From Alphaproteobacteria bacterium (GTDB lineage Bacteria > Planctomycetota > Phycisphaerae > UBA1845), in assembly GCA_028285105.1 (NCBI GenBank), contig JANQQE010000021.1, forward strand, positions 434,001-498,000: 64,000 bases of DNA, written 5' to 3'. The notes beneath the pieces are model-generated. The model had not been told where the DNA came from and ran no database searches. It saw nothing but the letters and a program-made list of their open reading frames with translations. The translations under genes were made by a program, and so were the position numbers. Positions 33,122 to 41,818 of this stretch are shown piece by piece. How positions within the stretch are numbered: position 1 is the first letter of the stretch; each line of letters begins with the position of its first letter.

Positions 33122-33676
33122 TCAGGGGCCTGGGCGCTGCAATCCGCATTGCCAGCAGACTTCGAAGGATTCGGGGTTTTGCTCATTGCAACCGGAGCAG
33201 GCCCAATCTGGCGTGGATTCTGGGGTGGTGGGCTTATCGCCGGTTTTGAATTCGCGCCTGCCGAATTTGGAATCGAGAAGTTGAGCGGCTTCGTGATAGA
33301 ACTTGAATGGGACCATGATGTGGGGGAGGCTTTGGCGGCGGGTGAATATTCCAAGGACTGGGTCAAAGCTACCTGAGGTGATGAGGTTGGAAATTTCGTT
33401 CTGGTCGAGGACCATAGCGGCAGCCCACACGAGCGATTGATCGGCGGCTGCGAATATGGTGATGGGTTCGTACGACAGATCGATACCGCATTCGGGGCAG
33501 TATTCGGCTGAAATGCGGGCGAGGCTGTACTTGCATTTGGGGCAGTGGAGGTCTTCTTCGCCTTCGGGCACGTCGGCATTGTCGATGGTAGGGGCGCGGT
33601 CGGGGAACACCGACATCTCGGGGTGGCCGGGAAGTTCGCGCAGTTCGATCCAGCGGCTTGGAAGGTGGCTATCCAT
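33122..33676 (-). CDS. Protein with two zinc ribbons and a DUF2007-like middle
   Basis: A 184-residue cytoplasmic protein. An N-terminal zinc ribbon CPKCKYSLARISAEYCPECG (about 44-63) matches the family found in two membrane proteins of the window. The middle (FAAADQSLVWAAAMVLDQNEISNLITSG...) resembles DUF2007-type putative signal-transducing domains, in which a short beta-alpha unit handles small ligands. The C-terminus is a RanBP2-like zinc finger, WACSGCNEQNPESFEVCWQCG split as WACSGCNEQNP and CWQCG. A role in sensing or protein/RNA binding is inferred. It is divergent from the methylcrotonyl-CoA carboxylase gene, with 163 bases between starts. Confidence 0.72.
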   Translation of the reverse strand: MDSHLPSRWIELRELPGHPEMSVFPDRAPTIDNADVPEGEEDLHCPKCKYSLARISAEYCPECGIDLSYEPITIFAAADQSLVWAAAMVLDQNEISNLITSGSFDPVLGIFTRRQSLPHIMVPFKFYHEAAQLLDSKFGRREFKTGDKPTTPESTPDWACSGCNEQNPESFEVCWQCGLQRPGP

Positions 33677-33839
33677 TGACAGATGATAGCAGGTTCACCG
33701 CCGGTGATGCTACTGGTGGCGGATTCAAGCGCAGCGGACTGTCGCCAGGAACCAAAACCGATTAGGTTTTTCGGATCAGGAATTGATGAGCGGGCAAGAT
33801 ATTTGCAAATGGCAATAAGCTGACAGGAAGTACCCACTT

Positions 33840-35450
33840 ATGGAAATACTCTCATCTGCGATCGATCCTTCGTCGCCGGAGTTTTTAGAGAACAAATCGG
33901 ACCTTGAAAGCAAGGTCGCCGATTTGAAGACGCACCTGGCTGCGGTCAAGGTGGGCGGCGGGGAGAAACTGGTTGCGCGTCATCGCAAGCGCGGCAAACT
34001 GTTCGTGCGAGATCGTATCGATTTGCTGACCGATGCGGATACGCCGTTTCTGGAGTTCAGTTCGTTGGCGGCGAATGGCATGTACGACGGTGGCGCTCCG
34101 GCGGCCGGCGTTGTTACGGGGATCGGTTGTATCGAAGGGCGCGAGTGTGTGATTGTTGCAAACGATGCAACGGTCAAGGGTGGGACGTATTTTCCGATGA
34201 CGGTGAAGAAGCATCTTCGGGCGCAGGAAATTGCGCGCGAGAATCATTTGCCGTGTGTCTATCTGGTCGATTCTGGTGGTGCATTCTTACCCCTTCAAGC
34301 TGAGGTGTTTCCCGACAAGGGGCATTTCGGGCGGATCTTTTTTAATCAGGCGCAGATGTCTGCGGAAGGTATTCCGCAGGTGGCGGTGGTGATGGGTTCG
34401 TGTACGGCTGGCGGGGCGTATGTGCCGGCGATGAGCGATGAAGCTGTCATCGTGAAGGGGCAGGGGACGATCTTTTTGGGCGGTCCGCCGCTCGTCAAAG
34501 CCGCGACTGGTGAAGAGGTGTCGGCAGAAGAACTGGGTGGCGCCGACGTGCATTGCCGGACTTCTGGTGTCGCAGATCATTTGGCGGTCAATGATGAAGA
34601 TGCGCTGGCGATCACTCGGCGCATCGTCAGGCATCTGGGGCGCAGTCGAAAGGTTGACGTGCCACGAGTTGCGGTCGAAGAGCCGCGCTACGATGCGAGC
34701 GAGATTTATGGCATCATTCAAAAGAACATACGCAAGCCCTATGACGTGCGTGAAATCGTTGCGCGAATCGTCGATGGCAGTAAGTTTCAGGAATTCAAAG
34801 CGCTGTACGGTTCGACGCTGGTGACGGGATTTGCGCATATTTGGGGTTATCCTGTTGGGATACTCGCGAACAATGGCGTTTTGTTTTCGGAAAGCGCACA
34901 GAAAGCCGCTCACTTTATTGAACTGTGCAACCAGCGGCGTACGCCGCTTGTGTTCCTGCAAAATATTACTGGGTTCATGATTGGTAAGCAGTTCGAGTCT
35001 GGCGGTATTGCGAAGGACGGTGCAAAGATGGTGGCTGCGGTTTCCAATGCGTGCGTGCCAAAATTTACGGTGGTGATCGGTGGATCGTATGGTGCCGGTA
35101 ATTACGGCATGTGTGGTCGGGCGTATGGTCCGAGGCAGATGTGGATGTGGCCTAATGCGCGGATCAGTGTAATGGGCGGAGAGCAAGCCGCGAATGTCTT
35201 GTTGACGGTCAAGCAGGATCAATTGGCCGCCAAGGGTGAACCGCCGATGGATGCCGATCAGCAGCAAGAGTTCATGAAGCCGATCCTCGATAAATATGTA
35301 ACAGAAGGCAGTGCGTATTACAGTTCGGCACGTTTGTGGGATGATGGGATCATTGATCCGGTAGATACGCGGATGGTTCTGGCGCTGGGCATTGCGGCCA
35401 GTTTGAATGGACCTTGGCCGGAACCGAAACAGAGCGTTTATCGAATGTAG
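33840..35450 (+). CDS. mccB: Methylcrotonyl-CoA carboxylase beta subunit (carboxyltransferase)
   Basis: The carboxyltransferase that moves CO2 from biotin to 3-methylcrotonyl-CoA in leucine breakdown. It is 536 residues, the usual size. It matches MccB along its length: [86 protein letters not shown]-type oxyanion glycines, and [26 protein letters not shown], ending in the [15 protein letters not shown] tail. AGGAAG before ATG 33840 supports the start. The biotin subunit MccA is not in the window. The next genes are a SusD-like protein and a methylglutaconyl-CoA hydratase-like protein, which is the next step of the pathway. Confidence 0.93.
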   Translation: MEILSSAIDPSSPEFLENKSDLESKVADLKTHLAAVKVGGGEKLVARHRKRGKLFVRDRIDLLTDADTPFLEFSSLAANGMYDGGAPAAGVVTGIGCIEGRECVIVANDATVKGGTYFPMTVKKHLRAQEIARENHLPCVYLVDSGGAFLPLQAEVFPDKGHFGRIFFNQAQMSAEGIPQVAVVMGSCTAGGAYVPAMSDEAVIVKGQGTIFLGGPPLVKAATGEEVSAEELGGADVHCRTSGVADHLAVNDEDALAITRRIVRHLGRSRKVDVPRVAVEEPRYDASEIYGIIQKNIRKPYDVREIVARIVDGSKFQEFKALYGSTLVTGFAHIWGYPVGILANNGVLFSESAQKAAHFIELCNQRRTPLVFLQNITGFMIGKQFESGGIAKDGAKMVAAVSNACVPKFTVVIGGSYGAGNYGMCGRAYGPRQMWMWPNARISVMGGEQAANVLLTVKQDQLAAKGEPPMDADQQQEFMKPILDKYVTEGSAYYSSARLWDDGIIDPVDTRMVLALGIAASLNGPWPEPKQSVYRM

Positions 35451-35496
35451 CGACGATGTTTTCGTGTCGTTTGTTTGAAAGAAGGAGTCGAAGGAT

Positions 35497-37527
35497 ATGT
35501 TTCGATTTTTCGCAGGTGTCGTGTTGGCGTTTTCGATTATTACGCTGGGCTCAGGTTGCACGATGCCTTCCAGCGATCCGACGGGTGTGTGTTGTCAGAA
35601 TGACGGTTCGTGCGTCGAGACAGTGGCGGCCAACTGCACGACCAACGGCACGTTCAATGAGGGCGAGAGCTGCGACGAATTTGTTTGCACGCCGTCGGAC
35701 AGTGCGTGCTGTCTTGAGGATGGGTCGTGTCTCGAAGTGACATCGGACGAGTGCGACACAGCCAACGGTACGTTTAACGATGGCGGATCGTGTGACGACA
35801 CGGAATGCCCGGCTGCTGGCGCATGTTGCTTGATTGATGGCTCGTGCGAAGATTCCAATTCGGACGACTGCGCTGCGCAAAGCGGTGCGTTTAATGAAGG
35901 CGAAATCTGCGACGATGTCGATTGTCCACAACCGGGCCCGCAGATTGGGGCATGTTGTCAGGACGATGGATCTTGTCTCAATGCCGACAGCAACGGGTGC
36001 GATACGGTCGGCGGAACGTTTGAAGCCGGTACGAATTGCGATGCGTTTGAATGCCAGGCGGCTGCCCCGGCGATGGGGGCGTGCTGTTTGACCAGTGGGC
36101 TTTGCGTGGATGATTCCGACGCCAATGCGTGTGGGGGTGTTGGTGGTACGTTGAACGAAGGGATGCTTTGTATCGAGGTTCAATGCGAGCAGCCGCTTGG
36201 GGCTTGCTGTTTCGTCGATGCGACGTGCGAAGTGATCGAAGCCGACGAGTGCCTCGCTGTGGGTGGCGAGTTTAATCAGGATGACATCTGTAGTGAAGTT
36301 CAATGTGACGCACCGTCGCTTAACGATATTCGTGACCTTGCAGAAGAAGTGGAAGCCGTTGTAGCTGACGACCTTGGTTTCTACATCAAGACGGTGAGCA
36401 TCATTGGCCGCGAGTATTGGAATCTTAATGGCGACGATGCGGAGTACACCGGAGAATTGCTTGGCAAGAACGGGTCTGAACTGGATGAAGACAGCGAGTT
36501 GGTGACGCGCACATTCGTTGCGCGGTATCGAGCGGTGCGACACTGTCAGTCGGTCATCAACGCTGTGATGAATTCGGACGGTTCGCTGTCGGCTGAGCAG
36601 GAAAACGGCGTGCTGGGTTATGCGCGGACGATGCAGGCATACTCGTTGTTGCTTGCATTGAATCATCAGTTTGCCAATGGAATCCTGCCGCCGTCGGCAT
36701 TGGGCGGTCAGAATCCATCGTCAAACTTCCTGGACTATACAGCGGGTTTGAACTTGATTGAGGATTTGCTCGATGATGCGGCTATAAATCTGACGAACGG
36801 CGGGGCAAGTTTCATCTTCAATCTATCGAACGGGTTTACCGCTTTCGCGACGCCGGCAACATTTCGGCAGTTCAATCGGGCGCTTATGGCGCGGGTCAGG
36901 ATTTATCAGGGCGACAAAGCCGGGTCCGTTTCTGCGATTGCCGGGTCATTTTTTAATATCAATGGTCTGATGGCGACGGGCCCGTCGTTCAGTTTTGACT
37001 CCGGCACGCCAAACCCGATGTACTTTGAGCCCGACGAGGATTTGTACACGGTTCATCCCGATGTTGCCGCAGATGTCGCCGCAGGTGATACCCGTTTGGA
37101 TTCTAAGTCGCGTATGTATGTGGCTTCGTCTGAGCTGACGGTTCCCGTCACGCACGATGGATTGTCGGGAACGTTGCAAGTCGAAACCGTTGCGTCGATG
37201 ACGTCTCCCTTTCCGATCATTCGAAATGAAGAACTAATCTTGATATACGCTGAAGCGCAAATCGGGTCCGATGTCAACGAAGTGCTTGCCGGCATCAATC
37301 GGGTTCGGAATGCGGCTGGCTTGGGTAACTACCTTGGCGCGACAGACGATGCATCGCTGCTGAACGAAGTGATCAATCAACGGCGGTATTCGCTGTTTGG
37401 CGAGGGGCATCGTTGGGTTGATATGCGTCGCACTGGAAAGATTGGCCTGGTGAATATCGATCGCGTGGGTGATGTCGTACGCACAGAATTTCCGCGGCCG
37501 AGTGCTTCGGTCATCAATGATCTTTAG
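35497..37527 (+). CDS. SusD/RagB-like lipoprotein with six cysteine-rich repeats
   Basis: A 676-residue protein exported as a lipoprotein (lipobox ITLGSGC, cysteine about 25). Residues about 31-265 hold six repeats of the form G-A-C-C-x-x-D-G-S-C-x(6)-C-x(3)-G-T-F-N-x-G-x-x-C-x(3)-C. The rest looks like a SusD/RagB helical fold: RYRAVRHCQSVINAV, YARTMQAYSLLLALNHQF, and near the end RNEELILIYAEAQI, INRVRNAAGL, NQRRYSLFGEGHRWVDMRRTG. SusD proteins bind glycans outside the cell with a TonB-dependent partner; no SusC gene is nearby, and the cysteine repeats are not part of known SusD proteins. GGAG stands ahead of ATG 35497. It sits between mccB and the hydratase gene, 46 bases after the former, in the same direction. 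Confidence 0.82.
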   Translation: MFRFFAGVVLAFSIITLGSGCTMPSSDPTGVCCQNDGSCVETVAANCTTNGTFNEGESCDEFVCTPSDSACCLEDGSCLEVTSDECDTANGTFNDGGSCDDTECPAAGACCLIDGSCEDSNSDDCAAQSGAFNEGEICDDVDCPQPGPQIGACCQDDGSCLNADSNGCDTVGGTFEAGTNCDAFECQAAAPAMGACCLTSGLCVDDSDANACGGVGGTLNEGMLCIEVQCEQPLGACCFVDATCEVIEADECLAVGGEFNQDDICSEVQCDAPSLNDIRDLAEEVEAVVADDLGFYIKTVSIIGREYWNLNGDDAEYTGELLGKNGSELDEDSELVTRTFVARYRAVRHCQSVINAVMNSDGSLSAEQENGVLGYARTMQAYSLLLALNHQFANGILPPSALGGQNPSSNFLDYTAGLNLIEDLLDDAAINLTNGGASFIFNLSNGFTAFATPATFRQFNRALMARVRIYQGDKAGSVSAIAGSFFNINGLMATGPSFSFDSGTPNPMYFEPDEDLYTVHPDVAADVAAGDTRLDSKSRMYVASSELTVPVTHDGLSGTLQVETVASMTSPFPIIRNEELILIYAEAQIGSDVNEVLAGINRVRNAAGLGNYLGATDDASLLNEVINQRRYSLFGEGHRWVDMRRTGKIGLVNIDRVGDVVRTEFPRPSASVINDL

Positions 37528-37545
37528 ATTTTGGCGAGCGTTTGC

Positions 37546-38328
37546 GTGAAAGTATTTGTCGAACAGTTGATTTCGGACCACATTGCGCATGTGCAGCTGC
37601 GCCGGCCCGACTTGCACAATGCGTTCAATGAGCAGGTCATCGAGCAATTGACCGGCGTGTTTGGCGAGTTGGACAAACGCGATGACGTTCGGGCGATTGT
37701 GCTGTCGGGCGAGGGGAAATCGTTCTGCGCCGGTGCCGATTTGAACTGGATGCAGAAAATGGTGGATTACACGTTTGAAGAAAACGTGGCCGATGCCGGG
37801 CAGTTGGCTTCGATGCTTAATGTGATCCGGTGTTGCAGCAAACCGACGATCGCCCGAGTGCATGGGGCGGTGTTTGGCGGCGGGGTTGGTTTGGTGGCTG
37901 CTTGCGATGTGGCGGTGGCGCTTGATCGGGCGGTGTTTTGTTTGAGTGAGGTAAAGCTCGGGATTGCGCCGGCGGTTATCATGCCGTTTCTTGCTGAGAA
38001 GATGATGCCGTCAGCGGTGCAGCGCTATGCTTTGACGGCAGAGCGGTTTGATGGGGTTGAGGCGAAGCGGGTGGGTCTGGTTGCCAAAACGGTGAAAACG
38101 GTTGACGAGTTGGACGCAGAGGTTGGCCGGATTGTTGAAGCGATCAAGGCGACGGGGCCGACTGCGGTAGCTGCTTGTAAGGCGCTGATTCGCGAGACGC
38201 GCGATTGCGAGTTTGACGAGGCGCTTGAATTGATGACGCGGCGCATCGCTGAGCTTCGGGCGTCGGATGAGGGGCAGGAGGGGTTGAAGGCATTTCTTGA
38301 GAAACGCGAACCCGGTTGGTGTGGTTGA
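37546..38328 (+). CDS. Enoyl-CoA hydratase family protein, methylglutaconyl-CoA hydratase-like
   Basis: A crotonase-fold enzyme of about 260 residues. SGEGKSFCAGADLNWMQKM contains the oxyanion-hole strand, and the ADLNWM sequence is typical of methylglutaconyl-CoA hydratases (LiuC/AtuE type). HGAVFGGGVGLVAACDVAVA is the second oxyanion region. The acid/base residue region LSEVKLGIAPAVIMPFL follows, with E in the expected SEVKLGI position. It would hydrate 3-methylglutaconyl-CoA to HMG-CoA, directly after MccB. The start is either GTG 37546 (preferred, purine-rich GGCGAG upstream) or TTG 37531, which nearly abuts the SusD-like stop. Same-strand close spacing suggests a common transcript with mccB and the SusD-like gene. 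Confidence 0.85.
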   Translation: MKVFVEQLISDHIAHVQLRRPDLHNAFNEQVIEQLTGVFGELDKRDDVRAIVLSGEGKSFCAGADLNWMQKMVDYTFEENVADAGQLASMLNVIRCCSKPTIARVHGAVFGGGVGLVAACDVAVALDRAVFCLSEVKLGIAPAVIMPFLAEKMMPSAVQRYALTAERFDGVEAKRVGLVAKTVKTVDELDAEVGRIVEAIKATGPTAVAACKALIRETRDCEFDEALELMTRRIAELRASDEGQEGLKAFLEKREPGWCG

Positions 38329-38354
38329 GTGTTGCTGGTCTTGTAGGCTTATCA

Positions 38355-38387
38355 GTCCCCCACCCGGTAAGGGCGGGGCACCCATTT
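38355..38387. repeat. CCCAC...GGGGCACC hairpin repeat, copy 2
   Basis: GTCCCCCACCCGGTAA followed by GGGCGGGGCACCCATTT. The stem is CCCACCC/GGGCGGGG. It lies between the convergent hydratase and anti-sigma-like genes and shares the GGGGCACCCATTT end with other copies. Confidence 0.6.
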
Positions 38388-38414
38388 CTTAGGTTGGTTT
38401 GATTTCTTAGAAAA

Positions 38415-39380
38415 TTAGGGCGTCAGAAATGCGTCTGTTGCGCTTTGTTGGGCTTCGGTGCCTTGGTATTCCTCGATGTTGTTGGCCGTCCAGATGTTGT
38501 CGTCGTTTTTGTCGAGGATGGGCGTCTTGATGAAGCGGGTTGAGCCGTCGTTGAAGAGGATGTTTTGGCCTTCACCGTCGTGGGTGTGCGAGTTTGGCGT
38601 TAATGTGCCGTTGGCACCGCGGCGGAACTTGCCTTCCTGAAAGAGCGGGTTGGCGTCGGCAGCTAGCGGGATGTTGATGCGGATGTTGATCTTCGGGACC
38701 GGTCCGTTGGCATTGGGAACAGCCCAGAACGGAAGATCGGTGCGACGCAGGAATGCTTCGATGTTCTTCATCGTGGCTTCTTCGTCGATGGTGCCGTCGG
38801 CATCTGCGTGAATCAGATGTTTGGGAAGGACAAAACGATGCCGAATCGCCGGAAGGAGGTGACGGCGATTCGGATCGCGTAGCCAATTTTGATTCTGCGA
38901 CGGTCCCACATAGGGCAGGTTTCCATCGTTTACGACGGTGTAAGCGCTCATGCCTTCGCCAAATCCGGACAAATGCATTTCGCAGACGTTCTTCAAATTG
39001 TTGCGTTTGATCGTCTGCACACCGGGGAAGTAGAGGCTGACCATCAAGGCAATGCATGCGGCGATGGCGATGAGTTCGCCGAGGCGGAAGCGACTGGGTT
39101 TGCCTGCCGACTGCGAATCGGTCGGGCTCATCGAAGTTGATGCCGCGACGTATTCGAGCGGTGTCGTCGTGGTGGCTTGGATGAGGATGTTGTCGACGAG
39201 GGTTGTCGGTGGCAGCGGGGCGGACCATGTGTCGAGCGGTGCCAGCGTGCGGCGCGCGGCGTCGACCTTCCTGGCTAACTCGGTGTCGGTCTTGATCGTT
39301 GCCTCGAAGGACGCTTTCTTGGAATCGGAGAGCGCCCCGAGGATGTATGGAAGAATACTGTCTTCGTTTAATTGCGACAT
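38415..39380 (-). CDS. Anti-sigma-factor-like membrane protein with DUF1559-like C-terminus
   Basis: A 321-residue protein. Residues 1-60 (SILPYILGALSDSKKASFEATI...LARKVDAARRTLAPL) match the cytoplasmic part of ECF anti-sigma proteins. One membrane helix follows (about 118-137, ELIAIAACIALMVSLYFPGV). The outside portion has the marks of DUF1559/prepilin-like proteins: KRNNLKNVCEMHLSGFGEGMSAY, NDGNLPYVG and SHTHDGEGQNILFNDGSTRFIKTP. ATG 39380 is used; the frame is open 20 codons upstream without conservation. It lies 219 bases downstream of the ECF sigma gene on the same strand, so it is the probable antagonist, with an exterior sensor region. That pairing is inferred from order and composition. 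Confidence 0.72.
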   Translation of the reverse strand: MSQLNEDSILPYILGALSDSKKASFEATIKTDTELARKVDAARRTLAPLDTWSAPLPPTTLVDNILIQATTTTPLEYVAASTSMSPTDSQSAGKPSRFRLGELIAIAACIALMVSLYFPGVQTIKRNNLKNVCEMHLSGFGEGMSAYTVVNDGNLPYVGPSQNQNWLRDPNRRHLLPAIRHRFVLPKHLIHADADGTIDEEATMKNIEAFLRRTDLPFWAVPNANGPVPKINIRINIPLAADANPLFQEGKFRRGANGTLTPNSHTHDGEGQNILFNDGSTRFIKTPILDKNDDNIWTANNIEEYQGTEAQQSATDAFLTP

Positions 39381-39537
39381 TTCTGAATTCTCATCGAACG
39401 GACCCAGGTGTACATTCGGACCCTGACACACGTTGTACATACGGGCGGCTTGAGGCGTAGGTTCGGGTATTGGGATTTTTCTTTTTGGGTTTCATTTTGG
39501 CTTTATTTCAATGGGTGCTGTCCGTTTTCGATCATCG

Positions 39538-39572
39538 GCTCCCCCACCATTGAAATGGCGGGCCACCCATTT
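39538..39572. repeat. CCCAC...GGGGCACC hairpin repeat, copy 3
   Basis: GCTCCCCCACCATTGAAA then TGGCGGGCCACCCATTTGG. The stem is CCCACCATT/AATGGCGGG (imperfect). It lies between the sigma and anti-sigma-like genes. Confidence 0.55.
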
Positions 39573-39599
39573 GGGGTCGGGTTTTTACCGGAGCTTGGG

Positions 39600-40205
39600 T
39601 TAGCCGGGGTCGTCCTTTGATGGGCCAGTGCGTTGGCGGTAGAGGGTTCCGAATTGGGCGACGGCAGCATGGAGGCGGCTCTTCACTGTTCCGAGGGGGA
39701 TGTCGAGCATGTCGGCGATGTCGCGGTATGGGAAGCGGTGGAAGTAGGCCAGAATCAGGATTTCGCTGAGGTGGGCTGGCATTTCTTCGACTACGGACTG
39801 GACGAACTTTGACTGCTCGGCATCTTCGAGTTGGGCGGTGGGCGACGTGATCTCGTCGGCGAGCAGATCGAGGAAGCGTTGGCCGTCATCGTCGTCACCG
39901 CCGACCTGGGCGTCGAGGGGCACTTCGCGTTTGCGGGTGCGACTTCGCAGGTGGTCGCGGGCTTTGTTGGCAGCGATGGTGAAGAGCCACGGCTTGAATC
40001 GCCGATTGGTATCGAAGCTTTGACCGGCTAGGTGAACTTGAATGAAGGTGTCTTGTACGACATCCTCAGCCGCTGACTTTCGATTGGTGAAGCGGCAGAC
40101 AAATTGGAACAGCTCGGTCGAGTAACGTTCGACGAGTGCGCGGAAGGCGTCTGAGTCTCCCGAAAGGTGCGACGCTAGAAGTTGTTCGTCGGTTGGCGCG
40201 TTCAC
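39600..40205 (-). CDS. ECF (extracytoplasmic function) RNA polymerase sigma factor
   Basis: A 201-residue sigma-70 family protein. Region 2: SDAFRALVERYSTELFQFVCRF and SAAEDVVQDTFIQVH. The -10-reading helix is WLFTIAANKARDHLRSRTRKRE. Region 4: LSEILILAYFHRFPYRDIADMLDIPLGTVKSRLHAAV, the -35-binding helix-turn-helix. An acidic run (GGDDDDGQ) links the two. ATG 40205 is at the usual ECF start. The gene for a candidate membrane anti-sigma lies downstream; the L,D-transpeptidase is divergent, with 178 bases of shared control region that includes TTGACA on the minus strand (40273-40268). An envelope-stress role is inferred from this context. Confidence 0.95.
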   Translation of the reverse strand: MNAPTDEQLLASHLSGDSDAFRALVERYSTELFQFVCRFTNRKSAAEDVVQDTFIQVHLAGQSFDTNRRFKPWLFTIAANKARDHLRSRTRKREVPLDAQVGGDDDDGQRFLDLLADEITSPTAQLEDAEQSKFVQSVVEEMPAHLSEILILAYFHRFPYRDIADMLDIPLGTVKSRLHAAVAQFGTLYRQRTGPSKDDPG

Positions 40206-40383
40206 CCTGGCGAGTTATCCTTGGGATTGTGATCCAATATCAATAACGACTGACGGTGTTTCAAGCGTGTCAAGTTGCACAGCATGCTATGCTCCTTGAA
40301 TGTGCAGAGCAAAAAGTAAGTTGCGAAGTGACGTTGGCGAACGCTCTGTGCTAGTATTCGACCTAATCAGATTACACCTTTGA

Positions 40384-41019
40384 ATGCGCGCGTCGTCGAG
40401 CAAAATAACTGCATCGGTTATGTCAAAACTCAAACGCATCTTCGAGCCATTTCATTACTACGTATTCGCTGCAGTGCTTGGCATTTTCAGCCTGGCCGCC
40501 GTCGTTGTCAGTCATGCTGCCAATGTGCCGGTGGATTTGCCTGTTCGACTGGAGCTTTCCGAGCCGCGCGTCGTGATCCTGAAGTCGGCGCGGAAGCTGC
40601 ATCTGTTCGATGGCAGCGATCTGGTAAGAACGTATGACATCGGGTTGGGGTTCAAGCCGGTTGGGCAGAAAGTGTGTGAAGGCGACGGGCGCACACCACT
40701 TGGACATTTTCGAATCTGTACAAAAAATCCGGACAGTGCGTATTCGCGTTTCATGGGCATCGATTATCCGGACCCGCCAGCCGCGGTTCGTGCGCTGCGC
40801 TCTGGGCTGATCAGTCCGGGCGAGCATTCGGGAATACTCTCAGCCCATCGCGAAAAGCGCTGCCCGATCTGGACGTCGGCGCTGGGTGGTGGCATCGGCA
40901 TTCACGGAGACGGATCGCGAAGCGATTGGACGGCAGGTTGTGTTGCGCTGGATGATCGCGATGTGGAGGAGTTGTTTAACGTGTTACGCCTTGGCGATCC
41001 GGTTGAGATACTCCCGTAG
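40384..41019 (+). CDS. L,D-transpeptidase (YkuD) family protein, membrane-anchored
   Basis: Forms or cleaves L,D-peptide links in the cell wall. It is 211 residues. An N-terminal transmembrane or signal segment (about 25-43, YYVFAAVLGIFSLAAVVVSHA) is followed by the YkuD domain. This begins RVVILKSARKLHLFDGSDLVRTYDIGLGFKPVGQK, has DGRTPLGHFRICTKNP, and carries the catalytic HGDGSRSDWTAGCVAL (H about 170, nucleophile C186) with the preceding IGIHG. ATG 40384 or 40420 may be the start. It is adjacent to the ECF sigma gene, divergent. The domain is exported to the periplasm, where it would act on peptidoglycan or on lipoprotein attachment. Confidence 0.9.
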   Translation: MRASSSKITASVMSKLKRIFEPFHYYVFAAVLGIFSLAAVVVSHAANVPVDLPVRLELSEPRVVILKSARKLHLFDGSDLVRTYDIGLGFKPVGQKVCEGDGRTPLGHFRICTKNPDSAYSRFMGIDYPDPPAAVRALRSGLISPGEHSGILSAHREKRCPIWTSALGGGIGIHGDGSRSDWTAGCVALDDRDVEELFNVLRLGDPVEILP

Positions 41020-41024
41020 TTGCT

Positions 41025-41630
41025 TCAGCGATGGCGCGTTTTACTTCTAAATGCGTCAAATTTCTTGACGGCACCTTCGTCTCTTAACAGTTCGCACAAA
41101 GGTATTGGCTCGCGCGGGGCGTGGTTTGTTTCGAGATCAAGTTCAAACCATTGGGTGCTGTGCCATTTTTCGAATTTGAATCCAACGTTCTGAAACACGC
41201 CAATGGTTTTGAATCCAAGACGTTCGTGAATTGCGACACTTGAAGCGTTAGGGACTGTTGCACCGGCAACGACCGTTTGAAAACCCTGCATTCGCAGGAT
41301 ATCGAACAGGGCAGCATAGAGTCTGTGGCCAATTCCTTTGCCCTGATGATTTACGTCAACATAAATGGCTGACTCGGTGGTCCAGCGGTATGCCGCCCGG
41401 TCGCGGTGTGTTCCGGCATAGGCGTAACCGACGACAGAATGGTCGGGTGGGGCGGACGGATCGCAACACACCAGCCACGGGAATCTTTCGAGGGTGGTGC
41501 TGATTCGCGTGGCGAACTCTTCTGTAGTTGGCACGGCCTCCTCGAACGAGATTGCTGTGTCGCGCACAATAGGCCCATAGATGCGCAGGCAGTTGGTTGC
41601 ATCGGTTGCTTTGGCGAGTCTGATCTGCAT
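41025..41630 (-). CDS. GNAT acetyltransferase, phosphinothricin/methionine-sulfoximine acetyltransferase-like
   Basis: A 201-residue GNAT protein. IRLAKATDATNCLRIYGPIVRDTAISFEE matches the N-terminus of the Pat/MddA group (RxAxxxDxxxIxxIYNxxVxxTxxSFE). It has VGYAYAGTHRDRAAYRWTTESAIYV and the acetyl-CoA loop HQGKGIGHRLYAALF (Q-x-x-G-x-G), then NASSVAIHERLGFKTIGVFQNVGFKFEKWHSTQWFEL, typical of the group. The members acetylate amino groups of methionine sulfone/sulfoximine or phosphinothricin; substrate here is unproven. The final 30 residues are a basic extension. Convergent with the L,D-transpeptidase gene, with five bases between stops. Confidence 0.87.
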   Translation of the reverse strand: MQIRLAKATDATNCLRIYGPIVRDTAISFEEAVPTTEEFATRISTTLERFPWLVCCDPSAPPDHSVVGYAYAGTHRDRAAYRWTTESAIYVDVNHQGKGIGHRLYAALFDILRMQGFQTVVAGATVPNASSVAIHERLGFKTIGVFQNVGFKFEKWHSTQWFELDLETNHAPREPIPLCELLRDEGAVKKFDAFRSKTRHR

Positions 41631-41818
41631 GAATTAACCCTGATCTATTCAGGCGTTACTGGCGGCTCAAAGCCAACTGTGGTGCGTGGTTAGCGTATGA
41701 TAATTGGTTGTGCGTGTTGATGCTGCATTTCAGCTCGGAACTCAGTTTTGAGTGCGGAAATCAGGTTGGGAATCGTTGGTAATGCACGAATCTGTTTGGA
41801 TGCGTTATAGTATCTGGT

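Noticed and set aside
34287-35561. 424-codon minus-strand frame opposite mccB
   Set aside because: Mirror of a highly conserved plus-strand enzyme; no start context or domains.
35551-36666. 371-codon minus-strand frame opposite the SusD-like gene
   Set aside because: Antisense shadow created by the repeated cysteine units.
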